A stretch of 64,000 nt of DNA from JACCTU01 sp963848525 (GCA_963848525.1 CAWKDZ010000005.1:310001-374000); one strand, 5' to 3'; shown: positions 8,924-16,372, numbered from the stretch's first letter. Notes: generated from the letters alone by a model not told the origin. Translations and numbers: made by a program.

Positions 8924-9699
8924 TCACGGTCGAGAAGGTCGACTTCATCGGCGTCCCGGTGTCCGACTATCCGGCCGCCGACGCGTGGTTTCGCGACACG
9001 CTCGCGCTGTGGGAGCGCAATGGGCGCTCGACCGAGCGCTGGATCGAGTACGAAGCGTCCAACGTGACGATCGCGCTGGTTCCGGACGAGTACCGCTCGG
9101 GCGACGACACCCGGCTGCCTTTTGCGGCGATCGCGGTCCGGACGGACGACGTCGGCGCTGAGCGCAAGCGGCTCGCCGAAGCCGACGTCGAGTTCGCAAT
9201 GGACACGTTCGACTCCGGCGTCTGCAACGGGGCCGTCTTCGCCGGGGTCGACGGCAACGGCATGCTGCTGCACCGCCGCTACGCGCCCTTCAAAGACGGG
9301 CGCCCGCCCGACGCGCCGCCCGGCCGGATCGACTTCGTCGCGATCCCGACGCAGGACCGCGACCCGATCGACCGGTTCTACGGCGAGACGCTCGGGCTCG
9401 AGCGGAACCCGAACTCGATGGACACCTGGGTCGAGTACGAGACGGGGAACGTCACGCTTGCGCTCGTGCAGCCGGAGTCGATCGGGCAACCGTTCGAGCC
9501 GCTCCCTGGCGGGACGATCGCGCTCCGCGTGCCGGACGTGCAGGCCGCCAAGGACGAGCTCGAGGCCGCCGGCGTCGCCTTCCCGGCCGGGGTGATCGAC
9601 TCGGGCGTCTGCCACCTCGCGCCGTTCTCGGACCCCGCGGGCAACGGGCTCACGCTCCACCGGCGCTACGCGCCGTTCTCCGATGGGACGACGCCTTGA
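8920..9699 (+). CDS. two-domain VOC protein of the suf operon
   Basis: A 259-residue fusion of two VOC domains (about 1-125 and 135-259), most likely a tandem duplication because both halves end with the same HRRYAP-F-x-DG tail. The first has an unusual FAGVDGN in place of DPDGN. Invariant cysteines are Cys102 (DSGVC) and Cys231 (DSGVC). Metal-ligand positions are Phe, Ala and Leu in the first domain and Phe, Thr and Thr in the second. TTG start in a TTGA overlap. A single chain with two domains could form the pseudo-dimer that other VOC proteins form by pairing. Confidence 0.85.
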   Translation: MITVEKVDFIGVPVSDYPAADAWFRDTLALWERNGRSTERWIEYEASNVTIALVPDEYRSGDDTRLPFAAIAVRTDDVGAERKRLAEADVEFAMDTFDSGVCNGAVFAGVDGNGMLLHRRYAPFKDGRPPDAPPGRIDFVAIPTQDRDPIDRFYGETLGLERNPNSMDTWVEYETGNVTLALVQPESIGQPFEPLPGGTIALRVPDVQAAKDELEAAGVAFPAGVIDSGVCHLAPFSDPAGNGLTLHRRYAPFSDGTTP

Positions 9700-10061
9700 T
9701 GGAGATTCGCAAGGTCGACTTCGTTGCGATCCCGTCGCAGGACGGCGAGCGCGCACGCGAGTTCTACGGCTCCGTGCTCGGGCTGCGGCAGGACCCGAAG
9801 GCGCAGTTCGAGTTCTGGGCGGGCGACACCTGTCTGGGTATCTGGGAGCCGGCGCGGGTCGGGATGGAGTTCGCGCCGCAGAAGAACGGGCACATCGCGC
9901 TGCACGTCGACGACGTCGCAGCCGCCCGCACCGAGCTCGAGGAGAAGGGTGTCGAGTTCGCCGGCGAGACGCTCGACACCGGGGTCTGTCACATGGCGTT
10001 CTTCAACGACCCCGACGGCAACGACCTGATGCTGCACCGGCGTTACGCGCCGTACGAATGA
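9699..10061 (+). CDS. VOC-fold protein 4 of the suf operon
   Basis: A 120-residue VOC protein. It keeps His at the second metal position (GHIALHVDD, residue 65), the only one of the six domains to do so, but has Phe at the first and Met at the last (GNDLMLHRRYAP). The invariant cysteine is Cys97 in DTGVCHMAFF; a second cysteine is at 45. ATG start in a TGATG overlap with the previous stop; a TTG one codon earlier is the alternative. The next gene overlaps by ATGA. Confidence 0.85.
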   Translation: MEIRKVDFVAIPSQDGERAREFYGSVLGLRQDPKAQFEFWAGDTCLGIWEPARVGMEFAPQKNGHIALHVDDVAAARTELEEKGVEFAGETLDTGVCHMAFFNDPDGNDLMLHRRYAPYE

Positions 10062-10429
10062 GGATCGAGCAGGTCGACTTCGTGTCCGTGCCGACGCGGG
10101 ATGCGAAACGCGCGGTCGCGTGGTACCGGGACGTGCTCGAGCTCTCGGAGAGCGAGTTCACCGAGGGTGAGATCGAGACCTCGAACGTCACGCTCTCGTT
10201 CTGGAACCCCGAGGAACAGGGCGAGGCGTTCGTTCCGAACGAGAGCGGCGTCGGCCTGCGTGTTCCCGACGTCTACGAGGCAGTCGAGGAGGTTCGGGCG
10301 TCGGGCGGTGAGGTGATCGGGATCGAGGACAGCGGCGTCTGCCACATGGGCTTCGTCAAGGACCTCGACGGCAACGTCCTGATCCTCCACCACCGCTACG
10401 CGCCAAAGGTGAAGCGTGGACAGGGCTGA
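10058..10429 (+). CDS. VOC-fold protein 5 of the suf operon
   Basis: A 123-residue VOC protein, last of the series before sufD. It shows IEQVDFVSVPTRD at the start, SNVTLSFWNP in the middle, the invariant Cys95 in DSGVCHMGF and GNVLILHHRYAP near the end, followed by a short basic tail. The metal positions hold Phe, Gly and Ile. ATG start in an ATGA overlap; its last 14 bases overlap sufD, so sufD translation depends on it. Confidence 0.85.
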   Translation: MRIEQVDFVSVPTRDAKRAVAWYRDVLELSESEFTEGEIETSNVTLSFWNPEEQGEAFVPNESGVGLRVPDVYEAVEEVRASGGEVIGIEDSGVCHMGFVKDLDGNVLILHHRYAPKVKRGQG

Positions 10430-11582
10430 GCTGCTCGAGCGCTACCGCGCGCTGCCGCTGCCGACGACCGCCGACGAGGCGTGGCGCTTCACCGACCTGA
10501 AGGGCTTCGACCCCGACGCGTTCGGCGGCTCGGGCGGAGAGCGGAGCCCCCAGTCCGCGATGCTCGACATCGACGTCGCCGGCCTCGCCGTCGTCACCGA
10601 GGACGGCCTCGAGCTCGAACGCACGCCCGAGGGCGTGACCTTCGAGCCGCTCGACGAGAACCATGAGCGGCTGGGCTCCCTGGTCGGCCACGACGAGAAG
10701 TTCGCCGCGCACAACGCCGCGATCTGGAAGCACGGCCTGCTGGTTGTGATCCCGCGCGGCGTCGTCCTCGAGCAGCCGCTGTACGTCCGCGTGGCGAACA
10801 CGGCGTCGAAGGGCTCGCTCGTCTTCCGCCTGCTCGTGATCGCCGAGGAGGGCTCGCGCGCGACGCTGATCGAGGAGTACACGAGCGCGACGCCCGAGCT
10901 CGAGGGCTACTCGAACGCGGTCGCCGAGCTCTTCGTCGAGCAAGCCGCGAAGCTCGAGTACGTCTCGCTCCAGAACCTCTCGAAGGAGACCTGGCACTTC
11001 GCGACGCACCACGCCCAGGTCGCGCGCGACGCTGAGCTCGACTGGGTCGCCGCCGGCTTCGGCTCGAAGAAGGGAAAGACCCGCATCCAGAACGACCTCG
11101 CCGGCCCGGGCGCGACCTCGCGCGTCACCGGCGCGTACTTCGCCGACGGGGTGCAGCACCTCGACTACGACACGTTCCAGGAGCACATCGCCCCGTCCAC
11201 GACGAGCGACTTCGCCTTCAAGGGCGCGCTCCGCGACGAGGCGACGGCAGTCTGGCGCGGGATGATCCGCGTCGAGAAGGACGCGCAGAAGACAAACGCG
11301 TACCAGGAGAACCGGAACCTGATGCTCTCCAAGAAGGCGCACGCCGACTCGATCCCGGGCCTGGAGATCCTCGCGAACGACGTCCGCTGCACCCACGGCG
11401 CGACCCTGGGCCAGGTCGACCGCGAGCAGCTCTTCTACCTGATGGCGCGTGGCCTCTCGCGGGCGGAGGCGGAGCGCTTGATCGTCCGCGGCTTCTTCCA
11501 GGACATCCTCGACCGGATCGAGCTCGAGCCGGTGCGTGAGACGCTGGGCGAGGCGCTGGAGGCGCGGATCCCTCAGGCTTAG
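10416..11582 (+). CDS. sufD: Fe-S cluster assembly protein SufD
   Basis: SufB paralogue that forms the SufBC2D complex and is needed for iron entry. The 388-residue product has the beta-helix core and the shared C-terminal motif MARGLSRAEAERLIVRGFF; the conserved His of the SufB-SufD interface lies in VRCTHGATLG near residue 328. GTG start inside the end of VOC gene 5. The five VOC genes separate it from sufB, whereas suf operons commonly place sufD directly next to sufB or sufC. Confidence 0.95.
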   Translation: MDRAELLERYRALPLPTTADEAWRFTDLKGFDPDAFGGSGGERSPQSAMLDIDVAGLAVVTEDGLELERTPEGVTFEPLDENHERLGSLVGHDEKFAAHNAAIWKHGLLVVIPRGVVLEQPLYVRVANTASKGSLVFRLLVIAEEGSRATLIEEYTSATPELEGYSNAVAELFVEQAAKLEYVSLQNLSKETWHFATHHAQVARDAELDWVAAGFGSKKGKTRIQNDLAGPGATSRVTGAYFADGVQHLDYDTFQEHIAPSTTSDFAFKGALRDEATAVWRGMIRVEKDAQKTNAYQENRNLMLSKKAHADSIPGLEILANDVRCTHGATLGQVDREQLFYLMARGLSRAEAERLIVRGFFQDILDRIELEPVRETLGEALEARIPQA

Positions 11583-11605
11583 CGTCTGCGGACCGGCGGC
11601 GCGCG

Positions 11606-11611
11606 TAGGCT
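11606..11611 (+). promoter_or_regulatory. possible -10 element of the small charged-protein gene
   Basis: TAGGCT, 20 bases before the ATG at 11632; the short leader contains AAAGGAG at 11621-11627. Confidence 0.35.
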
Positions 11612-11631
11612 ATTCGGACGAAAGGAGTTAC

Positions 11632-11817
11632 ATGGCGAGCAAACGACAGACGACGATGGCGAAGATCGCGCGCGAACGGCGTGTTCTGGAGAAGCGCGAG
11701 CGAAAGCAGGAGAAGAAGCAGGCTGCTGCTGCCGCGAAGCTCGCCGCAACGGAGGTTCCCTCCGAGTCCGAGTCCGAGTCCGAGGACGGAGCAGAAACCC
11801 AGCCTCAGGACGAGTAG
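11632..11817 (+). CDS. small highly charged protein
   Basis: A 61-residue protein with a strong ribosome binding site (AAAGGAG four bases before the ATG). The first half is basic and predicted helical, rich in Lys, Arg and Gln (RERRVLEKRERKQEKKQ), then an Ala run, then an acidic tail with a repeated Glu-Ser pattern. The basic N-terminus could bind RNA or the ribosome, but there is no recognised domain. It follows sufD by 49 bases and has its own likely promoter. Confidence 0.65.
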   Translation: MASKRQTTMAKIARERRVLEKRERKQEKKQAAAAAKLAATEVPSESESESEDGAETQPQDE

Positions 11818-11826
11818 GCCGCCGAA

Positions 11827-11854
11827 GCTGGGACCCGGACTGGGTCTTGCAGCT
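11827..11854. terminator. weak terminator-like hairpin
   Basis: GACCC (11832-11836) pairs with GGGTC (11842-11846), and outer AGCT arms can also pair. It lies between the converging small-protein and cupin genes. No T-tract follows. Confidence 0.3.
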
Positions 11855-11864
11855 CGATGCGTGA

Positions 11865-12404
11865 CTAGGCGATCCAGCCTTCGCGGTAGCGGGCCGGTTG
11901 GCGCTTCGTGAACGGCGCGTACGCCTCTTCGCCCTTCGTCGTCTCCTGCTCGACGCCGGCGCCGTGGCGCAGCGCGGCCTCGTCGACCGTGTAGCCGCCC
12001 CAGCCGGGGCCGTCCTGGTGTTCGCGCGCGCCGACCGCGATCACGACGCACGGGCCGCCGCCGGCGCCGACGATGTTGTGCTTCGCGTTCGGCGGGCAGT
12101 GGACGAAGTCCCACTGCCGCAGCGGGCGCTCCTCGCCCTCGATGATCAGGAGCGCCTCGCCTGCGACGACGAGGAAGTCCTCCTGGTCGGCCTCCCAGTG
12201 GTACATCGACATGAACTCGCCCGGCTCCAGGACGTAGATGCCGAAGCCGAGCTGCGGCCAGTTCTGGTCGCCCTCGAAGTCGCAGAACGCGCTTCGCCCC
12301 TCGGCGTGGTACCAGCGCGTTTCGCGCGCGTTGACGACGTACCAGCCGTCGCCCTTCGCGACGAGCCCGTTCTCGCTCTGCTCGAGCTCCGCTTCCGGGA
12401 CCAT
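11865..12404 (-). CDS. cupin-domain protein
   Basis: A 179-residue protein with a single cupin barrel at about residues 50-125. The first cupin motif is visible as YHWEADQEDFLVVAGEALL and the second as PPNAKHNIVGAG; the metal-ligand set (His, Glu, His) is plausible. Several such small cupins bind a metal and act on sugars or small acids, but no substrate can be named. The ATG overlaps the stop of the upstream VOC gene (ATGA), so the two are one operon. Upstream reading frame was excluded as antisense shadow. Confidence 0.8.
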   Translation of the reverse strand: MVPEAELEQSENGLVAKGDGWYVVNARETRWYHAEGRSAFCDFEGDQNWPQLGFGIYVLEPGEFMSMYHWEADQEDFLVVAGEALLIIEGEERPLRQWDFVHCPPNAKHNIVGAGGGPCVVIAVGAREHQDGPGWGGYTVDEAALRHGAGVEQETTKGEEAYAPFTKRQPARYREGWIA

Positions 12405-12826
12405 CAGTCGGGCAGCGTAATCGACCCGTCGTCGGCGATCGTCCAGCGCGGGTTGTGCGCGACCTCCCACGCGTGTCCCTCGGGATCGACGAACACGCCG
12501 GAGTAGCCGCCCCAGAACGTCGGCGCGCCGCGACGCGGGACCGCGCCTCCGGCAGCTTCCGCCTGGGCGAGCACGGCGTCGACCTCGACCGGCGAGCGGA
12601 CGTTGTGCGCGAGCGTGATCCCGCCCCAACCGTCCGAGTCCTCGACCACGGTGTCTTCCGCGAGCTGCGCGCGGCTCCAGAGCGCGACCACGATCCCGCC
12701 GGTTTGGAAGAAGACGACGTCGTCGTCCGGCTCTGCGCGAGTCGTCCAGCCGAGCGCCTCGTAGAACGCGCGCGACCGAGCAAGGTCGCGGACGCCGAGC
12801 GTGATCAGACTCACCCGCTGTTCCAC
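12404..12826 (-). CDS. VOC-family protein (glyoxalase/bleomycin-resistance fold)
   Basis: A 140-residue VOC protein unrelated in detail to the suf-operon set: it opens VSLITLGVRDLARSRAFYEA and ends with FVDPEGHAWEVAHNPRW, which keeps Glu at the last metal position. The pattern GYSGVFVDPEGHAWEVA is common in small VOC proteins of unknown substrate. GTG start with CAGACT six bases before it. It forms an operon with the cupin gene and is divergent from the nucleotidyltransferase gene. Confidence 0.85.
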   Translation of the reverse strand: MEQRVSLITLGVRDLARSRAFYEALGWTTRAEPDDDVVFFQTGGIVVALWSRAQLAEDTVVEDSDGWGGITLAHNVRSPVEVDAVLAQAEAAGGAVPRRGAPTFWGGYSGVFVDPEGHAWEVAHNPRWTIADDGSITLPD

Positions 12827-12832
12827 GGCGGC

Positions 12833-12846
12833 AGTCTGCCTATCCT
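12833..12846. promoter_or_regulatory. divergent leaderless -10 elements
   Basis: TATCCT at 12841-12846 on the plus strand lies exactly six bases before the ATG at 12853. CAGACT at 12838-12833 on the minus strand lies exactly six bases before the GTG at 12826, though it is a weaker match to TANNNT. Neither gene has a ribosome binding site. Confidence 0.5.
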
Positions 12847-12852
12847 CGGCTG

Positions 12853-13338
12853 ATGGACCAGCTACACGCCCTCGCCGAGGTGGAACAGCTGCTCGCCGGG
12901 TTCGACCACTGGCTGTTCGGGGGCTGGGCGGTCGACTTCCATCTCGGCGCCGTCACGCGCGAGCACGACGACATCGACGTCGCCGTGTGGCTGCGCGACG
13001 CCGAGGCGATCGCCTCACTGCTGCAAACCCATGCGTGGCGACACAATCCGTATCCCGATGAGGATGGGGGAACCGGCTACGAGCGTGACGGCGTCCGCGT
13101 CGAGCTGACGTTCCTGATCAGCGATGACGCAGGACGGGTGTTCATCCCGCTGCGCGAGCGGAGGGCCGTTTGGTCGGAGCATCACCACGAGAGCGTTGTC
13201 CTCGAACTGCACGGCGTCCGGGCTCGTGTGATCCCGCTGGGACTGTTGCGCGCCGGCAAGTCCTCGCCCCGGGAAGACCACGCCGACGCGGTCAAGGATC
13301 GCGCCGACTTCGAGGCGCTCTCCCGGCTGCCTGACTAG
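12853..13338 (+). CDS. aminoglycoside nucleotidyltransferase-like protein
   Basis: A 161-residue member of the nucleotidyltransferase superfamily related to ANT(2'') adenylyltransferases. The signature is FGGWAVDFHLG (residues 18-28) followed by REHDDIDVAVW, which supplies the paired catalytic aspartates, and later a third acidic position in RVELTFLI. Such proteins in environmental actinobacteria are often annotated as resistance enzymes, but their natural substrate is usually unknown. ATG start without ribosome binding site, preceded by TATCCT. The stop overlaps the end of the convergent MshEN gene. Confidence 0.8.
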   Translation: MDQLHALAEVEQLLAGFDHWLFGGWAVDFHLGAVTREHDDIDVAVWLRDAEAIASLLQTHAWRHNPYPDEDGGTGYERDGVRVELTFLISDDAGRVFIPLRERRAVWSEHHHESVVLELHGVRARVIPLGLLRAGKSSPREDHADAVKDRADFEALSRLPD

Positions 13339-14051
13339 CGGGGCGGTCCGCGCCAGGCGTTGGGCTGGAAGCCGTACCGCTCCACCAGGTCGCGCGAATC
13401 GTCGGGCGCATCGGCGTCGTAGCTCCAGACCCGCTCGCGCGCGCTATCGCGAACGCGGACGATCTCGAGCCGGCGCGGCGACTCGGCGCCGAGGTACTCG
13501 AACGCGAAGTCGGTCGCCTCGAGGAAGCTGTCAGTCGAGAAGAGTGCGGCACCTCGGGGCTCCAGCACCTCGTAGCTCGAGTCGTCCGCGAAGCGGGACG
13601 TGGGCGGGGCGTCTTCGCCGCCGACGACGAGCCCTTGCTGCTGGCTCAGCGCCGCCGCGAGCTCGAGCATCGAGACGCCCTGGTCGCCGACCAGCACGTC
13701 GCCGAGCCGGCGGCCGCTCCGGCGCTGGACGTCGAGTGCCTCCTCGAGCGCCTCCTGCGTGATCGTGCCGCGCGAGACGAGCAGCCGCCCGAGCGGCTGC
13801 CACGGCGCTGGCGGCTCCTGGGAGCCCGCCGCGACCGAAGTGGACGTTGGCAGCTCGATCCCGTACTGCTCGGCGAGCACCCGCGAGAGGGCGGAAGCGT
13901 CGAGGGCGCCGCGCGAGACGAGGATCTCCCCGAGCCGACGACCGGTCGCGCGCTGCTCGTCGAGGGCGTCCTCGAGCTCGCCCGCGCGGATCAAGCCCTT
14001 CTCGACGAGGAGAGCTCCGAGCAGCCGCCAGGGAAAGACGAAGTCCGCCAT
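13335..14051 (-). CDS. protein with two MshEN (GspE N-terminal) domains
   Basis: A 238-residue protein. Two copies of the MshEN/T2SSE_N fold occur at about 8-68 and 84-145, seen in the repeats LLGALLVEKGLIRAGELEDA and LGRLLVSRGTITQEALEEAL, each followed by an 'RLGEILV' or 'RLGDVLV' block. These domains can bind cyclic di-GMP in type II secretion and pilus ATPases. There is no ATPase domain here, and residues 150-238 are of unknown type. A regulatory or adaptor role is an inference. Confidence 0.72.
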   Translation of the reverse strand: MADFVFPWRLLGALLVEKGLIRAGELEDALDEQRATGRRLGEILVSRGALDASALSRVLAEQYGIELPTSTSVAAGSQEPPAPWQPLGRLLVSRGTITQEALEEALDVQRRSGRRLGDVLVGDQGVSMLELAAALSQQQGLVVGGEDAPPTSRFADDSSYEVLEPRGAALFSTDSFLEATDFAFEYLGAESPRRLEIVRVRDSARERVWSYDADAPDDSRDLVERYGFQPNAWRGPPR

Positions 14052-14083
14052 GGGCCTCGTTCCCTTATCGGCAGATCGAGGCG

Positions 14084-14668
14084 TTAGCTGGAACGAAAGT
14101 CGACGACGAGCCGCGGGGGCCCCTCGAGCGTGAAGACGCGCATCGGGACCTGCGCGTGCAGGCCGACGGCCCAGGTCAGCACGGCCTCGAAGTCGCCGGT
14201 GCGAACGAGCTCCGCGACGATGCCGGACCCCGAGATGCGTCGAGGGCCGGTGTAGACGATCTTGCCTTCCGGCACGGTCACGTCGAACCCCGAGGCGAGC
14301 TCCATCCGCACCTGCGCGAACGAGTGGCCGTCGATCTTCACGGTCGCGCCGGAGCCGTCCTCCTGGATCGGCGGCTGGACGTACTCGACCCGGTAGCCGG
14401 GCACGACGTTCCGGAACTGGAAGACGATGCGGTCGTAGCCCTCGTGCTGCCCGAGCGCGACGCGATCGTTTAGCGCGATTTCCACGCCCTGGGGAGGCCC
14501 GGCGACGGGCCCCGGCACGAAGTCGTCGAGCGGCTCCGTCGTCGTCCCGGGCTCAGTCGTCGTCGGCGCCGTCGTAGTCGGCTGCGGCGGTGTCGCTTCC
14601 TCGTCGTCGTCGGCGCAGCCCGCCACGGCGAGAACGGCGACCACGAGGAGAAGGGCGGGCTTACGGAT
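14084..14668 (-). CDS. AMIN-like lipoprotein, probable ATC start
   Basis: An exported lipoprotein with a Thr/Pro-rich linker (about residues 30-45) and a beta domain from residue 55 containing YDRIVFQFRNVVPGYRVEY and ending PPRLVVDF, the pattern of AMIN-like domains that bind cell wall. Starting at GTG 14644 would leave a signal peptide without a basic N-region. An in-frame ATC at 14668 gives MRKPALLLVVAVLAVAGC, a textbook lipoprotein signal, and a TACGCT hexamer lies exactly six bases before it. An in-frame TGA just upstream rules out any earlier start. Confidence 0.75.
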   Translation of the reverse strand: MRKPALLLVVAVLAVAGCADDDEEATPPQPTTTAPTTTEPGTTTEPLDDFVPGPVAGPPQGVEIALNDRVALGQHEGYDRIVFQFRNVVPGYRVEYVQPPIQEDGSGATVKIDGHSFAQVRMELASGFDVTVPEGKIVYTGPRRISGSGIVAELVRTGDFEAVLTWAVGLHAQVPMRVFTLEGPPRLVVDFRSS

Positions 14669-14674
14669 CGCTCA

Positions 14675-14720
14675 AGCGTAGTGAGGCCGTGAAAGGAAAT
14701 TGGGTAGGGCGCGTTAACGT
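14675..14720. promoter_or_regulatory. divergent leaderless -10 elements
   Basis: On the minus strand TACGCT (14680-14675) lies six bases before the ATC start of the lipoprotein gene. On the plus strand TAACGT (14715-14720) lies six bases before the GTG of the methyltransferase gene at 14727. No Shine-Dalgarno sequence precedes either. Confidence 0.6.
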
Positions 14721-14726
14721 CCGGCG

Positions 14727-15218
14727 GTGAGCCTCTGGCGGCACATCCGTGCGATCGGTCTGCTGCCGGGTGTCGTGACGATCGTCGTTCCGGCCCTGAT
14801 CGTCTGGCGGAGCGGGACTAACGCGACCCTGCTCGGCGTCGCGGTGGGGGTGCCGCTCGTCGTGCTCGGGCTTGTCCTCGTGGCGCGGACGATCGCGCTC
14901 TTCGCCTCGGTCGGCGACGGCACGCTCGCCCCGTGGGACGTCACGCAGCGCCTCGTCGTCCGCGGCCCCTACCGCTACGTGCGGAACCCGATGATCAGCG
15001 GCGTCTTCGCGATCCTCCTCGGCGAGGCCGCGGCGCTGGGGTCGACGGGGCTGTTCGTCTGGGCCCTCGCCGTCTTCGCGGTCAACGCGCTCTATCTGCC
15101 GCTCGTCGAGGAGCCGAGCCTTCGCAGGCGCTTCGGCCCCGAGTACGACCGCTATCGCCAGAACGTCCCGCGCTGGATCCCCAGACTGCGGCCCTGGGAA
15201 TTATCCTCGCGTCGATGA
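14727..15218 (+). CDS. isoprenylcysteine carboxyl methyltransferase-like membrane protein
   Basis: A 163-residue integral membrane protein of the ICMT/PEMT family with about four hydrophobic segments. The SAM-binding signature is present: RLVVRGPYRYVRNPMISG near residue 75 and the C-terminal pair of glutamates in LVEEPSLRRRFGPEYDRYR. Bacterial members methylate lipids or small molecules; the substrate here is unknown. GTG start with TAACGT six bases upstream. Its stop overlaps the ATG of the cyclic-nucleotide-binding gene. Confidence 0.88.
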   Translation: MSLWRHIRAIGLLPGVVTIVVPALIVWRSGTNATLLGVAVGVPLVVLGLVLVARTIALFASVGDGTLAPWDVTQRLVVRGPYRYVRNPMISGVFAILLGEAAALGSTGLFVWALAVFAVNALYLPLVEEPSLRRRFGPEYDRYRQNVPRWIPRLRPWELSSRR

Positions 15219-15974
15219 AAGACGCACTCCGCTCCGTCGGGATCTTCGCGGGCCTCTCCGACTCGCTGCTGGAGCAGATCGCCGGCGTGGCGCACGAGGA
15301 GGAGTTCCCCGCCGGCCACGTGCTGATCGAGTCCGGGATGGCCGGGACCGGGATGTTCGTCCTGCTCGACGGCCGCGTCTCGGTGCACGCGCGCGGGATC
15401 GACACCGAGCTCGGCCCGGGCGAGGTGGTCGGCGAGGTCGCGCTGCTGCGCAAGGACAGCCGCCGGATCGCGCGCGTCCAGGCGCTGACACCGGTGCGCT
15501 GTCTCGCCATCGGGCGCTCCGACTTCCGCGAGCTCGTGACGAAAGACGTCGACCTCGCCGTCGCGCTGCTCGAGAACGTCGCCGATCGCGTGCCTGACTA
15601 GCCCCGCGCGCCACCTCGACCAGCTTCGTCGGCGCGACCTCGGCGTACGCGTCCTCGACGATCCCGGCGAGCTCGTTCCAGTCCAGTCCGCGGTCGAGGC
15701 GGAAGCCGAGCCAGCCGCGGTGGCCGACGTACGGGGGGACGAAGAAGCGCTCGGGGTCGGCCTCGACGAGGAGTGACTGCGTCCCGGGCTCGGCGGCGCA
15801 CCAGATCGCGAACCGTCCGTCGCCGTGGTGGTTCGTCAGCACCATCAGGAAGGCGCGCTTGCCGCGGACGAAGAACGTCGGCGCACCGTGGCTGAGACGC
15901 TCGGAGACTTCGGGCAGCGCGAGGCAGAGCTCGCGAAGCCTCGCGAGGATCCGGTCCCGGTCACGCTTCCTCAC
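15201..15974 (-). CDS. MmcQ/YjbR-family protein with run-on C-terminus
   Basis: Residues 1 to about 122 form a complete YjbR/MmcQ domain (LPEVSERLSHGAPTFFVRGK, then AIWCAAEPG and PPYVGHRGWLGFRLD). These proteins are about 115-125 residues long, but here no stop follows and the frame runs on to residue 257 through Arg/Ser-rich sequence antisense to the cyclic-nucleotide-binding gene. One more C in the CCCC run at 15602-15605 (plus strand) would end the protein at the TAG at 15600-15598, so a one-base sequence error is likely. It overlaps the upstream SnoaL-like gene by four bases. Confidence 0.7.
   Translation of the reverse strand: MRKRDRDRILARLRELCLALPEVSERLSHGAPTFFVRGKRAFLMVLTNHHGDGRFAIWCAAEPGTQSLLVEADPERFFVPPYVGHRGWLGFRLDRGLDWNELAGIVEDAYAEVAPTKLVEVARGASQARDRRRSRAARRRGRRLSSRARGSRSARWRDSAPVSAPGRARSGGCPCAAARPRRPPRPGRARCRSRARAPRRGRRAGRTSRSRPSRTRSARGRRGTPPRAPRRRSAPAASRRGPRRSRRSGVRLSSTRG
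15215..15601 (+). CDS. stand-alone cyclic-nucleotide-binding domain protein
   Basis: A 128-residue protein made of one cNMP-binding beta-barrel (about 8-120). The phosphate-binding cassette is intact, GEVVGEVALLRKDSRRIARV, with the conserved Gly-Glu and Arg. There is no HTH DNA-binding domain, no channel and no kinase, so it would act through a partner. It is translationally coupled to the upstream ICMT-like gene (ATGA overlap). A class-III cyclase gene is present elsewhere in the window at 36.7 kb. Confidence 0.85.
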   Translation: MKDALRSVGIFAGLSDSLLEQIAGVAHEEEFPAGHVLIESGMAGTGMFVLLDGRVSVHARGIDTELGPGEVVGEVALLRKDSRRIARVQALTPVRCLAIGRSDFRELVTKDVDLAVALLENVADRVPD

Positions 15975-16366
15975 GAGCCCCAGAATGCATCGAACGCGTG
16001 CTGGTCGCTCGGGAGCGCGAGCACCTCGGCGACGACACCGTCACTCAGCGTGAAGAGCAGCACCTGGTCGATGTCGAGCTCCCGTCCCTGCCGCCGGCCG
16101 GTCGCGCGGTAGAGCACGGCGGCGCGCTCGTCGCTCGCGAGCACGTCGATCAGCCGTGAGGAGTACGTGCCGTCCGTCAGCCTTGGCAGGGAGCCGAGGA
16201 AGCGGACGATCTCGCGCCGGCCACGGTACGTGCCTCCGACGACGCTCGGTCCGCCGACCTGCCACACGGCGTCCTCGGCGAAGAGGCCGCGCACGGCGAT
16301 TGCGTCCTTGCGTGCGAACGCGTCGAAGAGTCGCCTGACGACGTCGGCGTTCCGATCCGCGGCCAC
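15971..16366 (-). CDS. SnoaL/NTF2-like protein
   Basis: A 131-residue cone-shaped alpha+beta barrel protein of the NTF2-like superfamily. It begins ADVVRRLFDAFARKDAIAVR and shows FAEDAVWQVGG and TYRGRREIVRFLG, the typical helix-strand pattern. Members include polyketide cyclases, isomerases and nonenzymatic binding proteins; no catalytic set can be assigned. GTG start with TAGCCT exactly six bases upstream. It is the first gene of a two-gene unit with the YjbR-like gene. Confidence 0.8.
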   Translation of the reverse strand: MAADRNADVVRRLFDAFARKDAIAVRGLFAEDAVWQVGGPSVVGGTYRGRREIVRFLGSLPRLTDGTYSSRLIDVLASDERAAVLYRATGRRQGRELDIDQVLLFTLSDGVVAEVLALPSDQHAFDAFWGS

Positions 16367-16372
16367 GGGGCG

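Noticed and set aside
12404..12826. Bleomycin resistance as the function of the VOC gene
   Set aside because: The VOC fold alone does not show this; no producer or resistance context is present.
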